A stretch of 64,000 nucleotides of DNA from Oscillospiraceae bacterium (GTDB taxonomy: Bacteria > Bacillota > Clostridia > Oscillospirales > Oscillospiraceae): contig SVKO01000004.1 in the NCBI GenBank assembly GCA_015068455.1, positions 124,001-188,000 of the forward strand, written 5' to 3'. Position numbers and translations under genes: made by a program. The notes below the pieces were generated by a model. The model was given only the letters and a program-made list of their open reading frames with translations, did not search any database and was not told the DNA's origin. Shown piece after piece: positions 43,853 to 50,762 of this stretch. The stretch's first letter is position 1, and the number at the start of each line of letters is the position of its first letter.

Positions 43853-45496
43853 TCAGGAAATCGGAACGATGCCGGCGCCGGTCTGGGCATTATACTGATC
43901 GACCGCGCCGTCCTGCAGGGCGGCCACAAGGGCCTGAATGGCGGCGTTGTTCTCATCGCCTCTGCGCACTGCAATGATGTTGGCATAGGTCTGCGCCGCG
44001 TCGCCGGAGGCGTCCTCGATCGCCAGGGCGTCGGTGGTCTTGAAGCCGGCGCCGAGGGCATAGTTGTAGTTGATGACGGCGATGGTCCCTTCATCGGAAT
44101 TCTTCAGCAGCGCCGGGACCGCATCCGCCTGTACCGCCTGGATCTGATAGCCGTGGTCGTCCGCAATGTCCAGAACGGTGACGCCCGTCTCCACGGACGC
44201 GCCTTCGGGCAGCTCGATGATGCCCTCCTGCTGCAGAAGGAGCAGCGCTCTGGTCTGGTTGGAATCGTCGTCCGGAACGATGATCGTCGCCCCGTCGCCC
44301 AGGGCCTTCAGATCGGTCACGCTGTAGCTGTAGATGCCGAAGGGCTCATAGTGGATCAAACCGGCGGATACCAGATCCGTGCCGTTGGACTCGTTGAAGC
44401 TGTCCAGATACGGTCTGTGCTGGAAATAGTTCGCGTCCAGCGTGCCGTCCTGGAGCGCGGTGTTCGGAAGCACATAGTCGTCATAGATAACAATGTCCAG
44501 ATTGATGCCCTGCGCGGCAAGGGAGGGCTTCACGATTTCCAGAAGCTCCGCATGGGGAGTGGAGCTGGCACCGATTTTCAGCACGGTGGCATCTGCCGTT
44601 TCTTCGGCTGCGTCGCCGACGGATGCCGGGACGCCGCCCTCCACGACGAGGCTTTCCTCGTAGTCCAGTCCGTAGGTGTCGGCGAGAGTTTCTTCATAAT
44701 CCTTGTGGAAGAACCGCTCGGCCGCCAGAGCCTTGATTTCCCCGTTGATCCAGTTCAGCAGGGTTTCGTTGCCCTTGGAGACAGCGGGGGCGATGGTGTC
44801 CTGGCTTCCCAGGGAGGGAATGCCCACGGTGTAGCCCGGATTCTGCAGAGCGAAAGCGATGACCTCGGTGTTGTCGTTGGCCCAGGCTACGGCGTTCTTG
44901 TTTTCCAGCGCGTTCTTTGCATTGGCATAGGTGTCGTACTTTTGAAGCTTGATTTCCGGGTTGTTTTCGGTCAGATAGGTCTCCGCGGTGGTGCCGGAGA
45001 TGACGATCACTTCCTCATCGGTGCCGATCTGCGAAAGGTCGGTGATGACCTTGCTGTCGGGGGAGACCACGCCCAGCGCGACGTTCATGTAGGGCAGGGC
45101 AAAATCCACCTTCTGCGCGCGCTCCTCCGTGACGGTGAAGTTCGCCAGGATGATGTCCACCTTGCCGGTTTCCAGGTTCTCCACGCGGTTGGCCGCCTCG
45201 GTGGACACGAAGTTGACTTTCACGCCCAGATCCTCGCCGAGCCGGTTGGCAAAATACACGTCATACCCCTGGTATTCTCCGTTTTCATCCACATAACCGA
45301 AGGGGTTCTTGTCAGAGAAAACGCCGATGTTGATCGTGCCGCTCTCTTTGATTTCATCCAGGGTGCGGTAGACGGTTTCCTGCGCCTCCGGCGCGGCGTC
45401 CGTCTTCTGGTCGGGTGCGTTTGAACCGCAGGCCGTAAGCGATACAGCCAGGATCAGTGTCAGTGCGATGGTCAGTAACTTGTAAAACTTTTTCAT
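43853..45496 (-). CDS. Lipoprotein fusing two substrate-binding domains: SBP_bac_3 plus NlpA/MetQ
   Basis: The start is ATG 45496 (GGGAGGAA upstream). The 547-residue product begins with a lipoprotein signal whose lipobox is LTAC, with Cys23 as lipid anchor. Residues about 45-270 are a polar amino-acid receptor (SBP_bac_3): SGTINIGVFSDKNPFGYVDE, YFANRLGEDLGVKV, KVDIILANFTVTEERAQKVD and FALPYMNVALGVV, as in cystine/Gln receptors. Residues about 303-547 are a complete NlpA/MetQ methionine receptor: KIGASSTPHAELLEIVKP, NTALQDGTLDANYFQHRPYL, LIHYEPFGIYS and ATIIVPDDDSNQTRALLLLQ. The two domains belong to unrelated transporter classes, and the genes for both transporters flank this one (GlnQ-type ATPase and two permeases upstream, MetNI downstream). 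One lipoprotein would thus serve two importers. Substrates cystine/cysteine and methionine are inferred. Confidence 0.92.
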   Translation of the reverse strand: MKKFYKLLTIALTLILAVSLTACGSNAPDQKTDAAPEAQETVYRTLDEIKESGTINIGVFSDKNPFGYVDENGEYQGYDVYFANRLGEDLGVKVNFVSTEAANRVENLETGKVDIILANFTVTEERAQKVDFALPYMNVALGVVSPDSKVITDLSQIGTDEEVIVISGTTAETYLTENNPEIKLQKYDTYANAKNALENKNAVAWANDNTEVIAFALQNPGYTVGIPSLGSQDTIAPAVSKGNETLLNWINGEIKALAAERFFHKDYEETLADTYGLDYEESLVVEGGVPASVGDAAEETADATVLKIGASSTPHAELLEIVKPSLAAQGINLDIVIYDDYVLPNTALQDGTLDANYFQHRPYLDSFNESNGTDLVSAGLIHYEPFGIYSYSVTDLKALGDGATIIVPDDDSNQTRALLLLQQEGIIELPEGASVETGVTVLDIADDHGYQIQAVQADAVPALLKNSDEGTIAVINYNYALGAGFKTTDALAIEDASGDAAQTYANIIAVRRGDENNAAIQALVAALQDGAVDQYNAQTGAGIVPIS

Positions 45497-45525
45497 GATA
45501 TTCCTCCCGGGCGTATGCCCTTTTC

Positions 45526-46293
45526 TCAAATTGCAATATTGTTTGTCCGTTTCCGTTCAAAGGAAAACGTTCGTAAAAATTCCTTCGCTCTTTCTGTTTT
45601 CGGGGCGTCGAAGAACTGCGCGGGCGTGCCCGTTTCTTTGATGACGCCGTCCTCAAGAAAGATCACTTTGTCCGCGACGGCTCGCGCGAACTGCATTTCA
45701 TGCGTTACGATCAGCATGGTTTTTCCCTGATCGGCCAGCTCCAGCAGAACGTCCAGGACCTCCCGCACCATCTCCGGGTCCAGCGCCGCGGTCACTTCAT
45801 CAAACAGCAGCACCTCCGGATGCATGATCAGGGCTCTGACGATGGCGACCCGCTGCTTCTGCCCGCCGGACAGCTGTCTGGGGAAGCTGCGGGCCTTATC
45901 CGCAAGTCCCACGCGGGAAAGCAAGCGCAGCGCTTCCGCCTCTGCTTCCTTTCTGGGGCGTTTCTGAACCTTCAGGGGAGCCAGAAGAATGTTGTCCAGC
46001 ACGTTCAGGTGCGGAAACAGCTCATAGCTCTGAAACACCATGCCGATTTTCTGACGGATTTCTGCAAGATTGCTTCCGTCCCGGCGAACGGGTTCGCCCC
46101 GAAGCCGGATCTCTCCGCTCTGGATATCCTCCAGAGCATTCATACATCGCAGAAGCGTACTTTTTCCGCATCCGCTGGGTCCGACGATGACAATGACCTC
46201 GCCCTCCCGGACGTCAAAGCTGATATCCCTCAGCACGGTCTGGGCATCATACTGCTTTGTCAGATGCGATATGGAAAGGATTTCATTCGGCAC
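45526..46293 (-). CDS. Polar amino-acid (probably cystine) ABC transporter ATP-binding protein
   Basis: A 255-residue ATPase of the GlnQ/HisP/TcyC class: Walker A GPSGCGKST, Q-loop QSYELFPHLNVLDNI, signature LSGGQKQRVAIVRALI, Walker B VLLFDEVTAALDPEMV and THEMQFARAVADKV. The start is GTG 46293, with GGAGGTGA five bases upstream; a longer ATG frame to 46368 would lie within the permease gene. It sits four bases after the permease gene and 29 bases before the dual receptor gene. With the two permeases it completes an importer that would use the N-terminal SBP_bac_3 half of the receptor. Confidence 0.92.
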   Translation of the reverse strand: MPNEILSISHLTKQYDAQTVLRDISFDVREGEVIVIVGPSGCGKSTLLRCMNALEDIQSGEIRLRGEPVRRDGSNLAEIRQKIGMVFQSYELFPHLNVLDNILLAPLKVQKRPRKEAEAEALRLLSRVGLADKARSFPRQLSGGQKQRVAIVRALIMHPEVLLFDEVTAALDPEMVREVLDVLLELADQGKTMLIVTHEMQFARAVADKVIFLEDGVIKETGTPAQFFDAPKTERAKEFLRTFSFERKRTNNIAI

Positions 46294-46297
46294 GGTC

Positions 46298-46972
46298 TCA
46301 CCTCCATCGTTTTTCCAGATGTCCCGCCAGCAGACTGATGGGCCGGCAGGCAAGGAAATACAGCGCAAATACGCTCAGGTAAACTCCGAACGCGGCATTC
46401 GGGCTGCTCATACGGTTTGCTTCAATGATCTGCTGCGCCACTTTCAGCACCTCCACGACCCCGATCATCAGCACGAGGCTGGTGGTTTTGATCATGCGGG
46501 TCGCCAGGTTGATGGATAGGGGAATCAGACGGCGCGCGCTCTGGGGCAGAATAATATGGCGGTACGTCTGCATGCGGCTCAGACCCAGGGCGGCCGCGCT
46601 TTCGTACTGATGGGCCGGGATGCTGATCAGCGCGCCCCGGACCAGGTCGCCCATTTCCGCTGCGCCCCAGAAAGTGAACACGATCACCGAGGAAAGTTCC
46701 CCGGACAGGTTCCAGCCGAAGCCTCTGGTGGTTCCGAAATAGACGAGGAACAGCAGCACCAGCTGCGGCATGATCCGGACCGTTTCCAGATAACATCGCG
46801 TGATCGCCCGGCTGACAGGGTTTTTCCACGTCATCAGGATCCCGACGGCGACACCGAGGACGATACTGAGCAGGACCGCGATCAGACTGATCCGCAGCGC
46901 GATGCCGAGCCCGCCCAGCAGACGGAGAAGGTTTTTCCCCTTGAACAGGACCTCAAATCCCAAATCCGGCAT
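46298..46972 (-). CDS. Polar amino-acid ABC transporter permease (second subunit)
   Basis: A 224-residue HisM/HisQ-type membrane protein. The start is ATG 46972, with AAGGAGG upstream, overlapping the preceding permease gene by 20 bases. It has about five hydrophobic helices, the typical YLETVRIMPQLVLLFLVYFG segment, the EAA-like cytoplasmic loop LVRGALISIPAHQYESAAAL-GLSR and the RRLIPLSINLATRMIKTTSL motif. It forms a heterodimer with the upstream permease. Confidence 0.9.
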   Translation of the reverse strand: MPDLGFEVLFKGKNLLRLLGGLGIALRISLIAVLLSIVLGVAVGILMTWKNPVSRAITRCYLETVRIMPQLVLLFLVYFGTTRGFGWNLSGELSSVIVFTFWGAAEMGDLVRGALISIPAHQYESAAALGLSRMQTYRHIILPQSARRLIPLSINLATRMIKTTSLVLMIGVVEVLKVAQQIIEANRMSSPNAAFGVYLSVFALYFLACRPISLLAGHLEKRWR

Positions 46973-47615
46973 GGCGCAGCCTCCTTTCCAGCAGGTTTCC
47001 CGCAAAAGAGACCGGCAGCAGGATCAGCAGATAGAACACCACCAGCAAAAACAGGCTCTCCGTCGTCCGGTAGTACAGCCCGATCAGATCCTTTGCGGTG
47101 AACATCAGATCCATCAGACTGATCGCGGAGAAGACGCTGGTTTCCTTCAAAAGGAAGATGACGTTCGCCGTGAATGCGGGAAAGCAGATGGACAGCGCCT
47201 GGGGAAAGACCACATACCGCAGGGTCTGGCTTCTGCTCAGACCCAGACTGAAGGCGCTTTCCGACTGAACTTCATCCACGGCTTCCAGACCGCTGCGAAA
47301 CGCCTCTGTCATGTAGCTGCCGCCCAGAAAGGCCAGTCCCGCCGCGCCGCAGATGGCGGCGTCGGTCCGGAGCCCCAGCTTGGGCAGACCGTAATAGATG
47401 AAAAACAGCTGGATCAGCAGCGGCGTATTCCGGCTGATTTCGACATAGGCGGATACGAAGCGGCGGAGAACCGGGACGCGGAAGTGCTGGACCGCGGCGC
47501 AGATCAGCCCGATCAGCGTGGCCAGAGCGATGCCCGCCAGGCCGATCTTCACGGTCAGGATCGCGGCGCTCCGGTACAGGGGAAGGTAGGTTTCGATAAA
47601 GCGCCAGTTCAACAT
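46953..47615 (-). CDS. Polar amino-acid ABC transporter permease (first subunit)
   Basis: A 220-residue HisM-type permease beginning MLNWRFIETYLPLYRSAAIL at ATG 47615, with AAAGGAGG upstream. Family traits: YVEISRNTPLLIQLFFIYYG, the EAA loop TEAFRSGLEAVDEVQSESAF-SLGLSRSQTLRYVVFPQAL, and FTANVIFLLKETSVFSAISL. It is the first structural gene after the leader peptide and its terminator. Neighbours (methionine importer, MnmA, Met/Cys leader) suggest cystine or a related sulfur compound as substrate. Confidence 0.9.
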   Translation of the reverse strand: MLNWRFIETYLPLYRSAAILTVKIGLAGIALATLIGLICAAVQHFRVPVLRRFVSAYVEISRNTPLLIQLFFIYYGLPKLGLRTDAAICGAAGLAFLGGSYMTEAFRSGLEAVDEVQSESAFSLGLSRSQTLRYVVFPQALSICFPAFTANVIFLLKETSVFSAISLMDLMFTAKDLIGLYYRTTESLFLLVVFYLLILLPVSFAGNLLERRLRHAGFGI

Positions 47616-47684
47616 ATCGCCTCCTTTTCGCCCGCTGTCAGGCGATTTTTCTCAAATATAGCCCCTGTTTTTCTGAAAAAGGCG

Positions 47685-47718
47685 CAAAAATATACCGGGG
47701 CTTGCAGCAAGCTCCCGG
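47685..47718 (-). terminator. Intrinsic terminator downstream of the leader peptide (putative attenuator)
   Basis: In transcript sense CCGGGAGCTTG pairs with CAAGCCCCGG (one bulged A) around loop CTG and is followed by TATATTTTTGC. It stands about 70 bases before the first permease gene and 26 bases after the leader stop codon, inside a transcript with a strong promoter, so readthrough must be regulated or partial. The leader segment at 47799-47811 (CCCGGGCTTACTG in sense) could pair with its 3' arm as an antiterminator. Confidence 0.7.
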
Positions 47719-47743
47719 GCAAAAGCATTTCAGCATGCAAAAA

Positions 47744-47869
47744 TCATTTTTGCACGACCAAGGGGCGCAAACGTCCGCATGACAGCGCCCCGGTCATACA
47801 GTAAGCCCGGGAATGCCTCATTCGACGACACATGCACATCATCTGTTTTTGAATGCTTCTCCGCAGCAT
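47744..47869 (-). CDS. Met/Cys-rich leader peptide of the sulfur amino-acid operon
   Basis: A 41-codon ORF begins at ATG 47869 behind a perfect AAAGGAGGTG ribosome site and ends in TGA. Residues 10-14 are MMCMC, and in total there are six Met and four Cys codons in 41. It starts about 90 bases after the start of transcription predicted from the promoter at 47965-47993. The stop codon lies in the loop of a TGCAAAAA/TTTTTGCA hairpin (47736-47754), another stem follows the mid-part (GACC..GGGCGC with GCGCCCC..GGTC, 47756-47795), and an intrinsic terminator comes next. This arrangement resembles classical attenuators such as those of trp or his leaders: slow decoding of Met/Cys codons would free an antiterminator and switch on cystine/methionine uptake. 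The mechanism is inferred. Confidence 0.7.
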   Translation of the reverse strand: MLRRSIQKQMMCMCRRMRHSRAYCMTGALSCGRLRPLVVQK

Positions 47870-47964
47870 GTCAGCACCTCCTTTGAATTCGTCTCGGAGC
47901 GATTTTTCATCTCCGGTTACACGTTGTATGGGTCGATCAGCGGCTGTTCGCTTGATCGCCACAG

Positions 47965-47993
47965 AATATAGCACAATAAACCTACTTTGTCAA
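47965..47993 (-). promoter_or_regulatory. Strong promoter of the sulfur amino-acid operon
   Basis: Minus-strand consensus TTGACA (47993-47988) and TATATT (47970-47965) are 17 bases apart, about 350 bases before the first permease gene and about 95 before the leader peptide start. Confidence 0.85.
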
Positions 47994-48075
47994 TAGGTAA
48001 ATGGAGAAAAATTTTCGTTTTTTTCGGAAGGGGTCCGCCGCAGGCGGGAAGGCCGGGGATTGTACGGCATGCGCC

Positions 48076-48104
48076 TTGATAATTGCGGCGATCCAATATA
48101 TAAT
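48076..48104 (+). promoter_or_regulatory. Promoter of the YwlG-like gene
   Basis: TTGATA (48076-48081) and TATAAT (48099-48104) are 17 bases apart. The spacer end and -10 (CGATCCAATATATAAT) are identical to those of the promoter at 27502-27530. Confidence 0.8.
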
Positions 48105-48182
48105 TGTTTCGGCGCCGGCCGGATCGCGCCGCGGCGCGACGGGCGGGTGCCGACCGCGAAATAAAACAAAGAAGGGATTCCA

Positions 48183-48737
48183 GTGACCGAAATATTTGAA
48201 ATAGAAAAGACCCAGGCCTATGAAGCGACCGCCGAGCTGTGCGAAAAGGCCGGCCTGCGGCGCGGGCAGATCCTGGTGGTGGGCTGCTCCTCCTCGGAAA
48301 TCTGCGGCGAGCGCATCGGCAGCGGCTCCAGTGTGGATGCCGCCCGCGCCGTGTTTGAGGGGATCAGCGCCGCTCTGCGGGAACGGGGCGTTTTCCTGGC
48401 GGCCCAATGCTGCGAGCATCTGAACCGGGCGATCGTGATCGAGAGGGAAGCGGTACCCGGACGGGAGATCGTCAACGCCGTGCCCCAGCCCAAGGCCGGC
48501 GGATCCTTCGCCGCCACCGCCTACAGCCGGTTTGCGGATCCCGTCGTGCTGGAGGAGATCCGGGCCGACGCGGGACTGGATATCGGCGATACGCTGATCG
48601 GCATGCACCTGAAAAAGGTGGCGGTGCCGGTGCGCCTGGAGCACAACGCCATCGGCATGGCCCATATCGCGGCGGCGAGAACGCGTCCGAAGTTCATCGG
48701 AGGGGAACGGGCGGTATATAACGAAGCAATCAAGTGA
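48183..48737 (+). CDS. TIGR01440/UPF0340 (YwlG-like) protein
   Basis: A 184-residue cytoplasmic protein of the conserved Firmicutes UPF0340 family, function unknown. Characteristic segments: ILVVGCSSSEICGERIGSGS near the N-terminus, LAAQCCEHLNRAIVIERE, VPQPKAGGSFAATAYSRF, DIGDTLIGMHLKKVAVPVRL and TRPKFIGGERAVYN at the end. The start is GTG 48183 with AAGAAGGGA upstream. It is transcribed divergently from the sulfur operon and has its own promoter. Confidence 0.9.
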   Translation: MTEIFEIEKTQAYEATAELCEKAGLRRGQILVVGCSSSEICGERIGSGSSVDAARAVFEGISAALRERGVFLAAQCCEHLNRAIVIEREAVPGREIVNAVPQPKAGGSFAATAYSRFADPVVLEEIRADAGLDIGDTLIGMHLKKVAVPVRLEHNAIGMAHIAAARTRPKFIGGERAVYNEAIK

Positions 48738-48837
48738 GGCGCATTTTTCATCAATGCGGAATTTCTCTGAACAATCCGGTTTTTGATTCGTCAAAAGGAT
48801 ATCAAAGTATTTTTGCGACACCGTTTTTGGAGGGCTT

Positions 48838-49389
48838 ATGAAGGGTATCGTTCTCTACACATCAAAATACGGCGCGACGAAGCGCTATGCGCAGTGGATC
48901 GCGGAGGAAACCGGATTTGACTGCATGGAAACAAAGAAAGCGGAAATCGAACGGGTGAAGGAATACGACACGGTCATTCTCGGCGGCGGGATCTATGCCT
49001 CGGGCATCGCCGGACTGTCGTTTCTCAAGAAGCACATCGGGCAGCTTCAGGGAAAGCGGGTGATCGTCTTCTGCGACGGCGCGTCTCCCTATGAGGCGTC
49101 GGCGTTTCAGCAGATCGTCGCGCGCAATATGCGCGATTCCCTGGCCGGCCTGCCGTGCTTCTATTGCAGGGGCAGCTTTGATATGGACGGCATGAGCATC
49201 CTGGACAAAAGCCTTTGCAAAATGCTGAAGAAGGCCGTGGCAAAGAAAAAACCGGAGGAATATGAGCCCTGGGAAAAAGCGCTGATGGAAGCCGGAGAGG
49301 AAAAGCACGACTGGACCGACAAGGCTTATATCGCGCCGATCCTGGAAGCGGTCAGGGAAGAAGCGAATGACAGGCAAAACCATGCATGA
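48838..49389 (+). CDS. Flavodoxin-domain protein
   Basis: A 183-residue protein starting at ATG 48838 (TGGAGGG upstream). The N-terminus IVLYTSKYGATKRYAQWIAE is the FMN-phosphate-binding loop of flavodoxins, here of the Flavodoxin_5 type related to menaquinone-dependent protoporphyrinogen oxidase HemG. DTVILGGGIYASGIAGLSFL forms the second flavin-contact strand, and VIVFCDGASP the third. The C-terminal ~40 residues are polar and helical. Reaction unknown; it may act as a one- or two-electron carrier or quinone reductase. The end overlaps the upstream region of the hydrolase gene, suggesting a small operon. Confidence 0.82.
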   Translation: MKGIVLYTSKYGATKRYAQWIAEETGFDCMETKKAEIERVKEYDTVILGGGIYASGIAGLSFLKKHIGQLQGKRVIVFCDGASPYEASAFQQIVARNMRDSLAGLPCFYCRGSFDMDGMSILDKSLCKMLKKAVAKKKPEEYEPWEKALMEAGEEKHDWTDKAYIAPILEAVREEANDRQNHA

Positions 49390-49438
49390 CAGAACCGCCG
49401 GGACGGGAATATCACCGGCCCGCAGGGAGATTTCATAT

Positions 49439-50119
49439 ATGGATATCAAGCATTTTTTCATCGAAAAAGGGCAGGGAGAACCGCTGATCCTGCTGCATGG
49501 AAACGGCGAAAGCTGCGAGTATTTTCGGGGGCAAATGGATGCGTTTGCCCGGCGGTACCATGTCTATGCCGTCGATACCCGGGGGCACGGTAAAACGCCG
49601 AGAGGGGAACGGCCCTTCACGATCCGGCAGTTTGCAGACGATCTGCGCTGTTTTATGGATGAGCACGGGATCGAAAAGGCGCATCTGCTCGGTTTTTCGG
49701 ACGGCGGGAACATCGCCATGATTTTTGCGATGCGGTATCCGGAACGGGTGGACCGACTGATCCTGAACGGGGCGAACCTGGATACGAGGGGCGTGAAGCG
49801 CGCCGTCCAGATCCCGGTTGAGATCGGCTACCGGATGGCAAAGCTGTTTTCCGGCAGGAGCGAATCCGCGAGGGCAAATGCGGAAATGCTGGGCCTGATG
49901 GTCAACGACCCGAACGTCCGGCCGGAGGAACTGGAGGCGATCCGCGCGAAGACCCTGGTGATCGCCGGAACGAAGGATCTGATCAAGCCGTCCCAGACGC
50001 GGCAGATCGCCGAGCATATTCCGGACAGCCGGCTTGTCTTTGTCGAGGGAAACCATTTTATCGCGGGCAAAAACCCGGAGGAATTCAATCGGGCGGTGCT
50101 GGATTTTCTGACAGAATAG
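49439..50119 (+). CDS. Alpha/beta-fold hydrolase
   Basis: A 226-residue hydrolase beginning MDIKHFFIEKGQGEPLILLH. ATG 49439 is preferred over earlier starts because AGGGAGA lies just upstream. Motifs: oxyanion HGNGESC, VDTRGHGKTP, nucleophile elbow GFSDGGN (Ser about 88), Asp in AGTKDLIKPSQT and His in EGNHFI (about 204). It is most like lactonase/haloperoxidase-type or MenH-like hydrolases; the substrate is unknown. It follows the flavodoxin-domain gene by 49 bases and precedes a small membrane protein gene by 12 bases, in one transcript. Confidence 0.87.
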   Translation: MDIKHFFIEKGQGEPLILLHGNGESCEYFRGQMDAFARRYHVYAVDTRGHGKTPRGERPFTIRQFADDLRCFMDEHGIEKAHLLGFSDGGNIAMIFAMRYPERVDRLILNGANLDTRGVKRAVQIPVEIGYRMAKLFSGRSESARANAEMLGLMVNDPNVRPEELEAIRAKTLVIAGTKDLIKPSQTRQIAEHIPDSRLVFVEGNHFIAGKNPEEFNRAVLDFLTE

Positions 50120-50131
50120 AAGGTGACGCGG

Positions 50132-50461
50132 ATGATTGTATGGCTGATTATCATGATCCCCGTCAGCGCGTTCATTACGGGCATCGGCGTCTATGCCTGG
50201 AGACGGAAAAAGCCGATGTGGTTCTGGTCGGGGACCAAGGTCCGGGAAAACGAGATCTCGGACGTGCCGGCATACAACCGGGCCAACGCGATCATGTGGA
50301 TCTGTTATTCTGCGGTCTTCTGGCTCAGCACATTCCTGGGCATTTGGAATGAGACGGCGGGCGGTATCCTGCTGATCGCGGGCTGCCTGATCAGCGCTCC
50401 GGTCCTGCCGATGGTTTATGGAAAGATCTACAACAAGTATAGAAGAAGGAACGCCTCTTGA
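50132..50461 (+). CDS. Small two-helix membrane protein
   Basis: A 109-residue protein from ATG 50132 (AAGGTGA upstream; a GTG at 50123 is a possible alternative). It has a first membrane helix MIVWLIIMIPVSAFITGIGV, a conserved-looking WFWSGTKVRENEISDVPAYN loop, then two hydrophobic segments (AIMWICYSAVFWLSTFLGIW and GGILLIAGCLISAPVLPMVY) and a basic tail. It resembles clostridial small membrane proteins of unknown function. Last gene of the flavodoxin-hydrolase cluster and followed by a strong terminator. Confidence 0.75.
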   Translation: MIVWLIIMIPVSAFITGIGVYAWRRKKPMWFWSGTKVRENEISDVPAYNRANAIMWICYSAVFWLSTFLGIWNETAGGILLIAGCLISAPVLPMVYGKIYNKYRRRNAS

Positions 50462-50479
50462 GGCGTCCGACACAGCGCA

Positions 50480-50517
50480 GAGCCCCCCCGTTCCATGTGA
50501 ACGGGGGGGGCTTTTTG
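50480..50517 (+). terminator. Intrinsic terminator
   Basis: AGCCCCCCCGTT pairs with AACGGGGGGGCT around a short loop and is followed by CTTTTTGCGC, 20 bases after the membrane-protein stop. Confidence 0.9.
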
Positions 50518-50601
50518 CGCTCTTTGCTCCCGGGCGGAGCCCGCCCGTGCCCCAAGCGCCGGAAGGCGGGCGGATTTCCCATGTTTTTCCTTGCAAATCC
50601 C

Positions 50602-50630
50602 TTGAGCCCGGACGGAAATCGTGGTATAAT
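50602..50630 (+). promoter_or_regulatory. Promoter of the surface metallophosphoesterase gene
   Basis: TTGAGC (50602-50607) and TATAAT (50625-50630) with a 17-base spacer, about 130 bases before the ATG at 50763. Confidence 0.75.
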
Positions 50631-50762
50631 ATCACATAATAAAACGGCCGTTTTTGTATGCGGCGGACGGAACGAATGTGACCGCGCGTTTCCGTGCAAA
50701 ACGACGCGGAAGACGCCGCAGATGTTCCGCAGCCGGCTTTTGCAAGAATAAGGGGAAGCAGT

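Noticed and set aside
47616-47990. Possible SAM (S-box) riboswitch or T-box before the sulfur amino-acid operon
   Set aside because: I looked for the S-box core and for the T-box antiterminator sequence and found neither; the leader peptide explains the region better.
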